From: Adenophora triphylla var. japonica
Lineage: Eukaryota > Streptophyta > Magnoliopsida > Asterales > Campanulaceae
Direction: 5' to 3'
NCBI GenBank assembly: GCA_022495995.1
Contig: JAFEMH010000168.1
Location: 434,001-498,000 of the forward strand
Length of the DNA: 64,000 bases
Below, piece after piece: positions 55,643-64,000 of this stretch. The notes under the pieces were generated by a model. It had not been told where the DNA came from and searched no databases. It saw nothing but the letters and a program-made list of their open reading frames with translations. Numbering within the stretch: the first letter of the stretch is position 1; every line of letters starts with the position of its first letter. Made by a program: the position numbers and the translations under genes.

Positions 55643-57374
55643 TGTGAATGTGTGCCCCAAATTTTGTGTATTGGAAATTCACGCTAGTTTGAAGACATCC
55701 GGTTTAATTTGAAAAACGGAGTCGCCACATCATTTTGATTACCTCAAAACTTTGAAAAAAAGGTTTTATGGGTTCGGAGGTTAAGTTACCCCTTGGGAAG
55801 AACAGATCGTCGTTCACCCAAGGTGCCTTGCCGGAGCAAGTCTCCCAAGATTTCATTAATTGTGCTTGCTTGCGTGCTTTCGTGTGTGCATGTGTTTGAA
55901 AATAAAGGGGGGGGGGGAGAATGTCCCAAGTTGTCTTCCGGACGTACAAACCATTTATTGGTTGTCACTCGGGATTTCTTGGATTTTATGTATTCGGGAT
56001 TATGATCCCGTCCTCATCTTGGACTTGTGATCATTGCATTTTTAACCTCGGGACTTGCATGATCGAGAGAATGACTCCCTTTTATAGTCACAAAATGAGG
56101 TTCTTTAGGAAGGAATGTCCTTAGCCCATCAATCCTACACTTTAAGACGGTCGAGCTCATATAGATGCTTCATACTCGTCTTAAGTGATAATCGGAGATA
56201 TAGGGTTCAAGGTTGTCCCTTTCTAAAGAAATTATGAAACCTTTTATGGAAGGAACGATGTAAAGATAGGATCTTTTCCACCGGTCCGTTCCAAGGTTGC
56301 TAATGGGGACATGGGGGAATGCATGTAAAAATGACATTTTTAGTGAAAAGATGACATTTTGGGTTGCAAAGGATGCATTTGATTTAAAGAAGTGATCTTT
56401 ATTTACAAAGGATGCATAAAGACATGATTTTTATGCAAATGATGCATGTTTATGAAGAAATTGGGATTCAAATATGCAAGGGATACATAAAGATTGTATT
56501 TTTAAGAACCAAGGGATGCTAATTTAGGATAAAGATATGATCTTTAATGCAAAGGATGCTTGAAAAAGGATTTCATGTGCAAATGATGCATTTTTATCAT
56601 AAAGATTGGATTTTTATATGCAAAGGATGCATGAAGGTGGCATTTTTATGTAAAAATAGGGTTTTTAGGTGCAAAGGATGCACCTTTGATTCAAAAGATT
56701 ACATCTTTAATGGCAAGGGATGCCTAATGCATGTAAAAGGGGAAAAGGGGGTATAAAGATATGATCTTTAACTATGAATGACAAGTCCCAAGCAAAGATA
56801 ATAACAATATATGAAATGCAATGAGCAATTAAATCATATAGAGCAATTAGGATGCAAGTTTAGGGAGTGAGAGGTTAACAATGGTGGCCTCTTCTTCTTT
56901 GGGTGGAGCTAGGTGGAAGGACCAACTTCTAGATCTTCAAGGGGGAGGGTGGAGGCTTCTTGGCACCCTTTTGGCTTCCTAACTTCGCAGCATTTGCTTG
57001 AGTATAGTGTATTGTGTAGTGGTTGATGATCTTGTGTCTATGAAATGGGTAGAGGAGGGCTCTACTTATAGGCGTTCTGAAAATAGCTAATGAGGCCGTG
57101 CGGCTGGAGGTCCTTGGCTAATGCAGCCGTGCGGCATTATCCCTTGTGACTCAGCATGTTTCTAGAATCATGCAAGGTGGCAAATTCTAGAACATTTCCT
57201 AATTAAGAAAAACGTGTTTCTTAATTAGGAAGCTTCCCCTTCAGCCCTTAATTGTTTTGAAACAGTTCCGGAATATTTCCGAAACACTAGGAAGGTCCGG
57301 GGAATTACCGGGAAACTTACCGAAATTGTCGGGAAATTTAACCGGAAGGCATGAGCCAGATTTGGGTACTTACA
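55643..57374 (-). repeat. 5' LTR of element Y
   Basis: 1732 bp, matching 38897-40625 base for base apart from about 28 substitutions and a 3-bp length difference in the G-run near 55915. The TATA box is altered to CTATAAGTAG. The GCCGTGCGGC sites are intact. Confidence 0.94.
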
Positions 57375-57379
57375 AGGGT
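57375..57379. other. Target-site duplication of Y, right copy (AGGGT)
   Basis: Pairs with 38892-38896. Confidence 0.9.
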
Positions 57380-58795
57380 GTATGAAGGCTTTGAAGGTTT
57401 TAAAGTTTTTGGTCAAAACACGAAAAGACCGAACACTTATCTCGCACGGGACAAGTAGTCTCGCGTGAGACAACACCACGAAAAGTCACGATTTTTCAGA
57501 TTTTAATCCTAATTTTGGTCGGACGGAAAATCCGTTTTGGGGGTTTCTAATATTCATTACCCAAACCTAGGGACCTAGGGTTCGAAGTCATCCCAAGTAA
57601 CATCAAGTTTTGTGCAATAAATTTGGTGAGAAATTTTTCTCTTTTTAGAGGCAAATCCGAAGGGACAGTTATAGGGACATTTCCGAAGCGACAATTTTTT
57701 GATTTCTTTGCACAAAAAATGATTTTGACAAGCGATTACAAATACTCCAAGATCAAACCGACCAGTCACAGAGTGTCCTAAAAAGTCAATCTACATGATA
57801 TGTGGCGATGCAGGGCTGAAAGGCTAGACTCCCCGCGATATGACAATCTAGATGGATTGAATACGCGGAGTGGGATGATCCAACTTTGGAGAGACCGGCG
57901 ACTAGGTGGTTACCGTCATCCGTCCTTAGTGTGGGTCCCGGGTTAATCAGGGTATGTAGTGCAATGACAGTTATAATATGAGTGCGCGTGTGTGAGAGTC
58001 AATCTAGGTGATAGAGTAAAATAGAAAGTTTTTTTTTTTGAAAACTAAAAGAAAAACAGATAGTGGCCGCACCAAGTGGTTGCCTACGTTTCTCCCAAAT
58101 TAGGAAGACTCAGGCCATCGTAGTTCCACTTAAAGAGAGAGAGAGAGCGAGAGAATAAATAAACTAATTTATTACAAAGCCCGAGTCAACCAATGACCGA
58201 TAAAAAATTAAAATAATTCGATCGCACGCGGTTATATAGTTCGAGTAATTAAAATTATTCTACCCTGCAAAATAAAGTTAATACAAGCAAAATAGAAATA
58301 ACATTTATTTTTGATTTTTCTGAATTTTCTTTTTTGAAAGTTTTTTGAAACTGTTTTTTTATTTTTTTTTGAAATGGTCAACCTGAAAGTCAAACCTGTC
58401 AAGTATTTTTTTGTGAGGTTAAAACGTGGAGCCCCTTTTTTTTTTTTTTTTTTTTGAAAGGGACAACCTTTTAATAACCAATCAACATTTTTTTATTATT
58501 ATTATTATTTGTTTGGTTAACATTAGAAAAAGTTCAGCTAAGGTTTAAAACCCCCCTTTTTTTTTTTTTAAGAAACAACGCCGCTGCCAAACAAGCAAAG
58601 ATTCTTGCCGCATACTAATCTCGCGCGAATTACTTTATCCCGCGCTGGACAAGCATTCGTACAGTAAAATTTTTTTTTTGATAAAAACAGTGCCAAAAAA
58701 TTCCAAAAAATCCAGAAAAATTAAATTTTAATCAGAAAATTGAAAAGATCAATAACACTCAATTGTAACGCAAGTCTAACCCTCTTAATTAATTG
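57380..58795 (-). other. 5' leader of element X
   Basis: Noncoding, T- and A-rich. It has TCTCGCACGGGAC/TCTCGCGTGAGAC motifs (57437-57475), a second leader block (about 57850-57970: GGGATGATCCAACTTTGG) and, at 58076-58128, the GCCTACGTTTCTCC ... CGTAGTTCC motif that lies after integrase in A, D and Y. Long homopolymers near 58430 and 58560. Confidence 0.6.
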
Positions 58796-58813
58796 TCCCC
58801 AGCGGAGTCGCCA
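58796..58813 (-). promoter_or_regulatory. Primer-binding site of element X (tRNA-Arg type)
   Basis: TCCCCAGCGGAGTCGCCA, one base from the LTR end, identical to the PBS of B, C and Y. Confidence 0.87.
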
Positions 58814-58814
58814 C

Positions 58815-59863
58815 TGTAGCGATGCGTGAATTTTCAACATCTCGGAATCGCCACTTATTATTTATTTAGGAAAACAATAAGAAAAACCTTTTTGATTTAA
58901 AAGAGATTTGAGGGTTCTGGGGTTAAGTTATGGAATGGGAAGGTCGAGGAGCACCCATTCCACCCAATCCGAAGACCGGTCTTGCCAATTGAGTATTATC
59001 AATCTTTTCAATAAATAAGAACAAGAAAACCCTAATCAATTTCTTGATTATGAATGTCGGATTGTATGCTTCGAGATCACCTTCATCGATTGAAGGGATT
59101 CTAGGCTAATCCTTTTGATGGGATTACACTACTCTAAAAGCCAATAGAGGGGTTGAGAAGAAGAATAAAAGTATAGCAGTTTACCAAGTTTAGGAAGTAT
59201 TTGATTTAGAACGTGGTTCTAAGATGTCTTCTTGGTCGAGAAGTGATTCGGGCAGAGTTTCGACTCTATATAAGAGTCAAATCTTGATGCGGATAGAGCT
59301 TCGCCTCAATCCTTGATTCAGGCTTTGATGTTTATTGATCAACAAGGTTGATAAACAAACTTTGGGTATTTTGGGGGGATTTTAGGGTATTTTTTAGGAA
59401 TCTTTCAGGGAGAGAAACCAACAATATGTGTGTGTTGTGTTTTTGATCGTGGATCGGGGACCTCTGAAATACTGGAAGTCACCAAGTATTTATAGGGATT
59501 TAAGAGGTAAAGGTGGAGAGGTAAACCACTCCTAGGAAGGTTTCAGAACTCAAATATGATTGGAGAACAGGATGGGATAAGATTTTATCAAGAAAAGAGA
59601 TTGAAACAGAGAAGGAGAGTGATTCTGCACATCCTGTCGAGGGGTTGTCTCGCGCGAGACACGTATGTCTCGTGCGAGACAACTAGTCGGTTGACTATTT
59701 TGTCATCTTCAGTTTATTTCGTTAGTCAGTTAAGTCCAAAACTAACGAGGTTAGTTAGAAATTTAACGAAACATGACGAAACTAATATGCTTTCATCAAA
59801 ACACAAAAGAAAAACGAAGAGTAGTGTAATCATGAATTATTGGTTCAGAATGGGGTGTCTACA
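58815..59863 (-). repeat. 5' LTR of element X
   Basis: 1049 bp, minus start TGTAGACACCCCATTCTG at 59863. It differs from the 3' LTR at roughly 35-40 positions by eye, including small indels near 59370-59390. Confidence 0.92.
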
Positions 59864-59868
59864 CCCGT
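59864..59868. other. Target-site duplication of X, right copy (CCCGT)
   Basis: Pairs with 33718-33722. Confidence 0.9.
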
Positions 59869-60721
59869 TTCATTAATGGTCCATTTTCCTAAAAATATTT
59901 CCATCCCAAGTCGGAGTATTTACGGTTCAAATTTCAAAAATCACGTTTCATTAATGGTCCATTTTCCTAAAATATCTTCGTCCCATGTCGAAATATTAAC
60001 GGTTCAACTTTCAAAATTCCCGTTTCATTAACGGTCCATTTCCTAAAATATCTCCGTCCCATGTCGGAATATTAACGGTTCAACTTTCAAAAATCCCGTT
60101 TCATTAACGGTCCATTTTCCTAAAAATATTTCCGTCCCAAGTCAGAGTATTTACGGTTCAACTTTCAAAAATTCCCGTTTCATTAACGGTCCATTTTCCT
60201 AAAATATCTCCATCCCAAGTCAGTGTATTTACGGTTCAACTTTCAAAATTCCCATTTCATTAACGACCATTTTCCTAAAAATATCTTCGTCCCATTTTGA
60301 AATATTAACGGTCCATTTCCTAAAATATTTTCATTTCAAAATATTTACGAACCATTTCAAAGCTTCCGTTTCAGTTCGGAATTAGTTCAAATCTTTTCAT
60401 CTCATTTCAAAAAAAAAAAATCCATCAAATCCGGAAACTTTTTCATATCGATCCGGAAACTTTTTCATATCGATTCAAAATTGCTCCGTTCCAAATTAAC
60501 ACAGTTTAATTTTGGAAAACATAGCTAGGCATGAAATTTTCCTACCAAATTTTCTACAATATCTACCCATAACCTCAATTGCACCAAACAATAATCAATT
60601 TCGATAAAGGGGCATAACAAGATCAAAAGCCCCAAATTGAGCAACAAGAACCCTAAGTCAATTCAAATCCATTCCAAAAAAATCAAGAATTCAAAATTCA
60701 CGCAAGTCAAAGAATACTTAC
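59869..60721 (-). repeat. Intron 1 of D PMD-C, part adjoining exon 1, with ~77-bp repeats
   Basis: About six copies (59869-60330) of the unit also found at 33420-33717, containing CCGTTTCATTAACGGTCCAT and TTTACGGTTCAACTTTC. Joining both sides of X gives an intron of about 1.18 kb. Confidence 0.82.
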
Positions 60722-60880
60722 CTTCCTCGCAATCCCCTCCATGGATTTGTGACTATCCCGAGCTTTGTAAAACTCGGTCGGATCCAAAGGAAGCTCGATC
60801 GCTCGCGTTGTCCTCCTAGGCTTTTTCCTCTCATTCTCGGTCCTCCTATATCGACCCCTTCGTCCTAATCCCGCTTTCAT
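60722..60880 (-). pseudogene. Exon 1 of D PMD-C
   Basis: ATG at 60880, 53 codons, starting MKAGLGRRGRYRRTENERKK and ending at the perfect donor GTAAGTATTC (60721). Arg-rich like exon 1 in A and Y, with the same phase-0 end, and preceded by a GAGAGAAAAATTC-like leader that all three copies share. It is separated from exon 2 by intron 1 with the 26-kb X insertion. Confidence 0.75.
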
Positions 60881-61060
60881 AGCGTTAATCTTTCAAAGTT
60901 TCAACAAAGAATCGAAGAAAATCGCGAATTTTTCTCTCTTTTCTCTCTTTCTCTCGGCCAAAACTCTCAATTTTCTCTCCTTCTTCCTTTCTGGCCGACG
61001 ACTGTTTAAATCATGCCAAATTGAAGAAGTGGTTGTCCGGCCTGTTTTACAGGATGGGCC
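60881..61060 (-). promoter_or_regulatory. Promoter region of D PMD-C
   Basis: GTCCGGCCTGTTTTACAGGA at 61035-61054 resembles, on the same strand, GTCCAGCCTATTCTTCATGA in the D LTR (62507-62526). A TATA-like GATTTAAACAG (61012-61002) lies about 24 bp downstream on the minus strand, followed by the GA-rich leader. Confidence 0.5.
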
Positions 61061-61124
61061 ATTTTGGCCCAAATGACCAATCAACCCCTCATCTTTTCAA
61101 ATTTGATGCTTTTGCTCAAAAGTT

Positions 61125-61345
61125 ATCAAAATTCCCAGTTAGACATCTCTAACGCTCCTCTCCCGTGGTTAAATTTCCAGTTAGACATCTCTAACGCCCC
61201 TCTCCCGAGGTTAAATTTCCCAGTTAGACATCTCTAACGTCCCTCTCCCGAGGTTAAATTCCCAGTTAGACATCTCTAACGACTCTCTCCCGAGTTTAAA
61301 TTTCCCAGTTAGACATCTCAACGCCCCTCTCCCGAGGTTAAATTT
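61125..61345. repeat. ~43-bp tandem repeats in D
   Basis: Five copies containing CAGTTAGACATCTCTAACG and CTCTCCCGAGGTTAAATT. No coding potential. Confidence 0.85.
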
Positions 61346-61554
61346 TGGCCGTTATCGTAAGCCCGACCATCTCATTTCAATGGCAATCATTGTAAGCCCA
61401 TACAATAATCCCTCCTCGGCCATCATCGTAAGTCCGAACATTCCTCCCCAGCAGGATCATAGGACCATCCTTTTAAGGAACATCAATCACCTCCTCAATT
61501 TCTAACTGCCTTTATTAGAACTCCGGACGCTTTTCCCCATCAATGTACCATCCT

Positions 61555-61940
61555 CTCCCGAGGTTAAAATCCGTTCCTAACCCCGTCATTAGAACGCCAA
61601 TCCTTCCTTCAAACTCAGACCGTGTTGTTAAAAATGCCAGTTTGACAAAACCGTTCTTGTCATTTCGTTCCTAACCCCGTCGTTAGAACGTCAATCCTTC
61701 TTTAAAACTCAGACCATGTTGTTAAAAAGGCCAGTTTAACACAACAGTTCCTGTCATTCCATTCCTAACCCCGTCGTTAGAACGTCAATCCTTCTTTCAA
61801 ACTCAGACCGTGTTGTTAAAAACGTCAGTTTAACACAACCATTCCTATCATTCCGTTTCTAACCGCGTCGTTAGAACGTCAATCCTTCCTTTAAACTCAG
61901 ATCGTGTTGTTAAAAGCACCAGTTTAACACAACCGTTCAA
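61555..61940. repeat. ~95-bp tandem repeats in D
   Basis: Four copies containing CTAACCCCGTCGTTAGAACG, CTTTCAAACTCAGACCGTGT and CAGTTTAACACAACCGTTC. Confidence 0.85.
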
Positions 61941-62141
61941 GATCTCGTGACCCAGCGTCAGTGTGTTAAGTCCCTTATACTTAACAGACAAGAACTATGA
62001 TCGGCTTAATTCTCCCGTGAATGCATAGGAATCCTTGCTTTAGGGTCCAGCCATTTGACCATCCAGGTCTCTCCATAAGGCATCCCCCAATTTGGATCCT
62101 TATCTTTTTTCGACGACCCCACTTTCTCCGTAAGTGACGTC

Positions 62142-62154
62142 GCTGAGGGGCTAC
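62142..62154 (+). promoter_or_regulatory. Polypurine tract of element D
   Basis: GCTGAGGGGCTAC directly before the LTR start TGTAAG. The preceding GTGACGTC and the GAGGGGCT core match Y. Confidence 0.75.
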
Positions 62155-62694
62155 TGTAAGTACCCAAATCTGGATCGTTACAATCCGTTAACTCACATCC
62201 AAGTTAACGAGACTTTCCAGAACTGCCTCGCGCATTCAAAAAAATCAAAGTGTATTCAACACACGTTCGCACACGTGAAAATACCACTTTTCTCGAAATA
62301 CGCAATTTTCGGGACTTTTCGAGAGTGTTCTGACATTTATTCAGACAGATTATTAAAAAACAGTCAAAACTCGGCCCGACGGAGCAAAAGTGGCTTTCTT
62401 AGTGACTAAGCTGGACACATGGCACACATGTAAGGGCCCTCTAGTCACATCAATCCAATCCAAGGCTGGAAAAGACCAAAATACCCTCAAACTGAAGGAG
62501 CGGCCGTCCAGCCTATTCTTCATGATCACCCATCAGTCTCAGGAAATCTCCAAATACCCAAAAAGCCCTCAAATTTGAAGATCTGGCCAGACGGCCTATT
62601 CTTCAGTTTGACAGCTTATAAATACAGCCCTTCCCATTCAGTAAAGAAAGAAGTTTTTTTAACCCTCCTGCCCATTCACCTCCGTTAGTGTTGG
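62155..62694 (+). repeat. 3' LTR of element D, first 540 bp
   Basis: Starts TGTAAGTACCCAAATCTGG. Palindrome-type sites GGCCGTCCAGCC (62502-62513) and GGCCAGACGGCC (62585-62596), then TATAAATA at 62617-62624. The sequence seems to be interrupted at 62695. Confidence 0.8.
62502..62596 (+). promoter_or_regulatory. Palindrome-type sites upstream of D LTR TATA box
   Basis: GGCCGTCCAGCC and GGCCAGACGGCC are decayed forms of a CCG-NN-CGG palindrome. The second is 20 bp before the TATA box. Confidence 0.6.
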
Positions 62695-64000
62695 TGTAAT
62701 ACCCTAGGAATTTAGATATATTTGACTTATAACTTAATATTGTTATGTAATCGTCTTTACCGTTTATTATAGAGAATGTTTATTTGGTTTATTATATGTT
62801 TTGCATGTTTATTATAATAACCTGTTGTCCCTAGTTATTGTGAATAACTAGTATAAGTTGGTAATGGATAATCATAGAGATGATTATATGTATGGGATGC
62901 ACATTACACTTATGGGTACTTGTTAGAGAACAAGGTAATGGACATGACCTACCTATGAGATTTATGACATGGTCTATAGTCATATATGTCATGATTAAAT
63001 CTCATGATAGTCGTGTCATTAGAATCCTTTGTACCTGAGATTATCATCGTCTTCCACATAATGAACGTTGTGCTTGATGTAGTCTAACACTATCTTTAAT
63101 AGGATAGCAATAAGGGATATGTTAGCATGATTGGATTCATGTAGGGTTGCTTGTGCCCCTTGATGAATGGTGTTGATGAAATGTGTGGCCACACTCAAGA
63201 GATTTGATAGAGATCAAATGCACTTGGATTATCAACATATTCGGAGTCGAGAAAGGATTGAACAATGTGAGTTGACGTGGACCATGACTCATGTTCAATA
63301 GGACATCGTGGACAAAGGGATTGTGACAATGATCTATCAAGGAATCAAGCTTTGATGTTATATTAATTGGGAGGAGATAATGGCTTGCTAGAAACCATTT
63401 ATGTCTTGTGAGGATCGATGTTTCGACTCACTACCAACATAAATATAATTTCTAATGGGTCACACACAAAGAAAGAATTGGAAAATGGCTCAATATGTGA
63501 ATTTTGGGATCTGGCATGACTCGTTCCTAGAGTCACGACTCGTGACTTTAAGCAGTACGACTGTTGGGGATGACTCTGCGGCTGAAAAGTCCGTACGCGT
63601 TTGTTTCCTGATTGAATTAGTTTATGGCTTGGACTAGGGTTCTCCCTAAGTGTTAGGGATTTATATTGAGTATAAATATAACCCTTCTCCTCAGCCATAA
63701 ATACATTGTTTTAGAGTTTTGGAAACACTAAAAACATTGATTTTGATTGAGAATCAAAGATAAAAACACCCAAAATCAATTCCACAAACAGTCATTGATT
63801 GTTGAATAATGATTCAACAATCGGGATCATCTAGCAATCCTACAAGATACAAGATCTTGGTTCGTTCGCGTGTGGATTATCGATAGAGGGTGATTCCGTT
63901 ATCACATAAAGCTTGAAGATCAATTCTTCACAGGGAAGAACATGAGAAGATCAAAGGTTCATCAACGGTTCAAAGTTTGAATCTAAGATTCGTTTTTTGA
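62695..64000 (+). mobile_element. Possible start of an unrelated LTR element inserted in the D LTR
   Basis: At 62695 the sequence changes to TGTAATACCCTAGG... with different base composition and no resemblance to the other LTRs. A TATA-like TATAAATATA lies at about 63672, roughly 980 bp in, as expected for an LTR promoter. No terminal CA with a PBS and no coding match are visible before the window ends, so this is a guess from context. Confidence 0.4.

Larger units (their letters stand above)
38897..57374 (-). mobile_element. Element Y: complete 18.5-kb Tat-type element with antisense PMD genes
   Basis: The only element with both ends in the window. Minus orientation, LTRs 55643-57374 and 38897-40625, flanked by AGGGT. 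Interior in element order: PBS, leader, gag-position ORFs, protease with G-patch, linker, RT, RNase H, integrase (ends 47083), then plus-strand PMD-B (45083-46577) and PMD-C (41951-44553), tandem repeats and polypurine tract. By hand the LTRs differ at about 28 of 1729 positions plus one small length difference, so insertion is recent. Most pol genes nevertheless carry frameshifts. Confidence 0.94.
33723..59863 (-). mobile_element. Element X: gag-only, non-autonomous Tat-type element, host of Y
   Basis: Minus orientation, 26,141 bp as it stands, about 7.66 kb after removing Y and one duplication copy. LTRs 58815-59863 and 33723-34773 (1049 and 1051 bp) are flanked by CCCGT. It has the same tRNA-Arg PBS as the others. 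The interior holds a gag with capsid-type and zinc-finger sequence (37449-38812) and about 2.7 kb of noncoding DNA in place of pol. A CCTAGACCGCCC-type motif at 36228-36345 matches sequence just after integrase in Y (46998-47040), suggesting X arose by loss of pol. LTR divergence by hand is about 3-4 percent. Confidence 0.92.
27437..62694 (+). mobile_element. Element D: oldest Tat-type retrotransposon, 3' part, host of C, X and Y
   Basis: Plus orientation. It starts inside RNase H (cut by C), then integrase to 29109, antisense PMD-B (29494-30960, minus) and antisense PMD-C (60880 to 31475, minus, split by X). Tandem arrays, a polypurine tract at 62142-62154 and the beginning of the 3' LTR (62155) follow. 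X (33723-59863) lies inside. Its genes carry several C-to-T type stops, as expected for an old methylated copy. Confidence 0.87.

Overview
The window is intergenic chromatin from a repeat-rich flowering-plant genome, probably a eudicot. I see no host gene. It consists almost entirely of nested Ty3/gypsy LTR retrotransposons of the Tat (Ogre/Retand-like) type. The evidence for that assignment is the RT and integrase motifs, LTRs of 1-2 kb ending TG..CA, 5-bp target duplications, a primer-binding site matching the 3' end of a plant tRNA-Arg, and a long region between integrase and the 3' LTR that carries extra genes on the opposite strand. I name the elements A, B, C, D, X and Y.

Layout. The left half is a set of right-hand halves nested in one another: A (1-14760, minus) sits in the integrase gene of B (14761-23820, minus), which sits in the gag-position ORF of C (23821-27436, minus), which sits in the RNase H gene of D (plus, from 27437). 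Their left ends lie outside the window. D runs on to its 3' LTR at 62155. X (33723-59863, minus, duplication CCCGT) is inserted in D, and Y (38897-57374, minus, 18.5 kb, duplication AGGGT) is inserted in X. The last 1.3 kb looks like the start of another, unrelated element cutting the D 3' LTR.

How the genes work together. Each pol-bearing element whose 3' region is visible (A, D, Y) has the order protease, RT, RNase H, integrase, and then two genes on the opposite strand. The integrase-proximal one (PMD-B) contains a plant-mobile-domain-like region and ends in a basic tail. The LTR-proximal one (PMD-C) is a four-exon plant-mobile-domain gene ending in an acidic tail. In Y the PMD-C gene is intact (616 codons, three GT-AG introns), although the pol genes of Y are full of frameshifts. 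X has a capsid-type gag with a zinc finger but no pol. The pol-bearing elements show no recognisable capsid or zinc finger in the gag position.

The most interesting signal is regulatory. Every LTR carries a short palindrome, usually of the form CCG-NN-CGG, and in five of the six families it lies about 16-23 bp upstream of the TATA box. Each family has its own version. The same family-specific sequence, on the same strand, occurs upstream of each antisense PMD gene whose promoter is in the window (A PMD-B, D PMD-B, D PMD-C, Y PMD-B, Y PMD-C). This looks like a self-contained regulon in which the LTR and the antisense genes share one operator. Other conserved noncoding parts are two 5' leader blocks, a roughly 30-nt block downstream of PMD-B, a CTACG/CGTAG stem motif after integrase, and a second copy of the first ten PBS bases inside every LTR end that can be read. 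Identities and divergences given here are hand counts by eye, not computed alignments.
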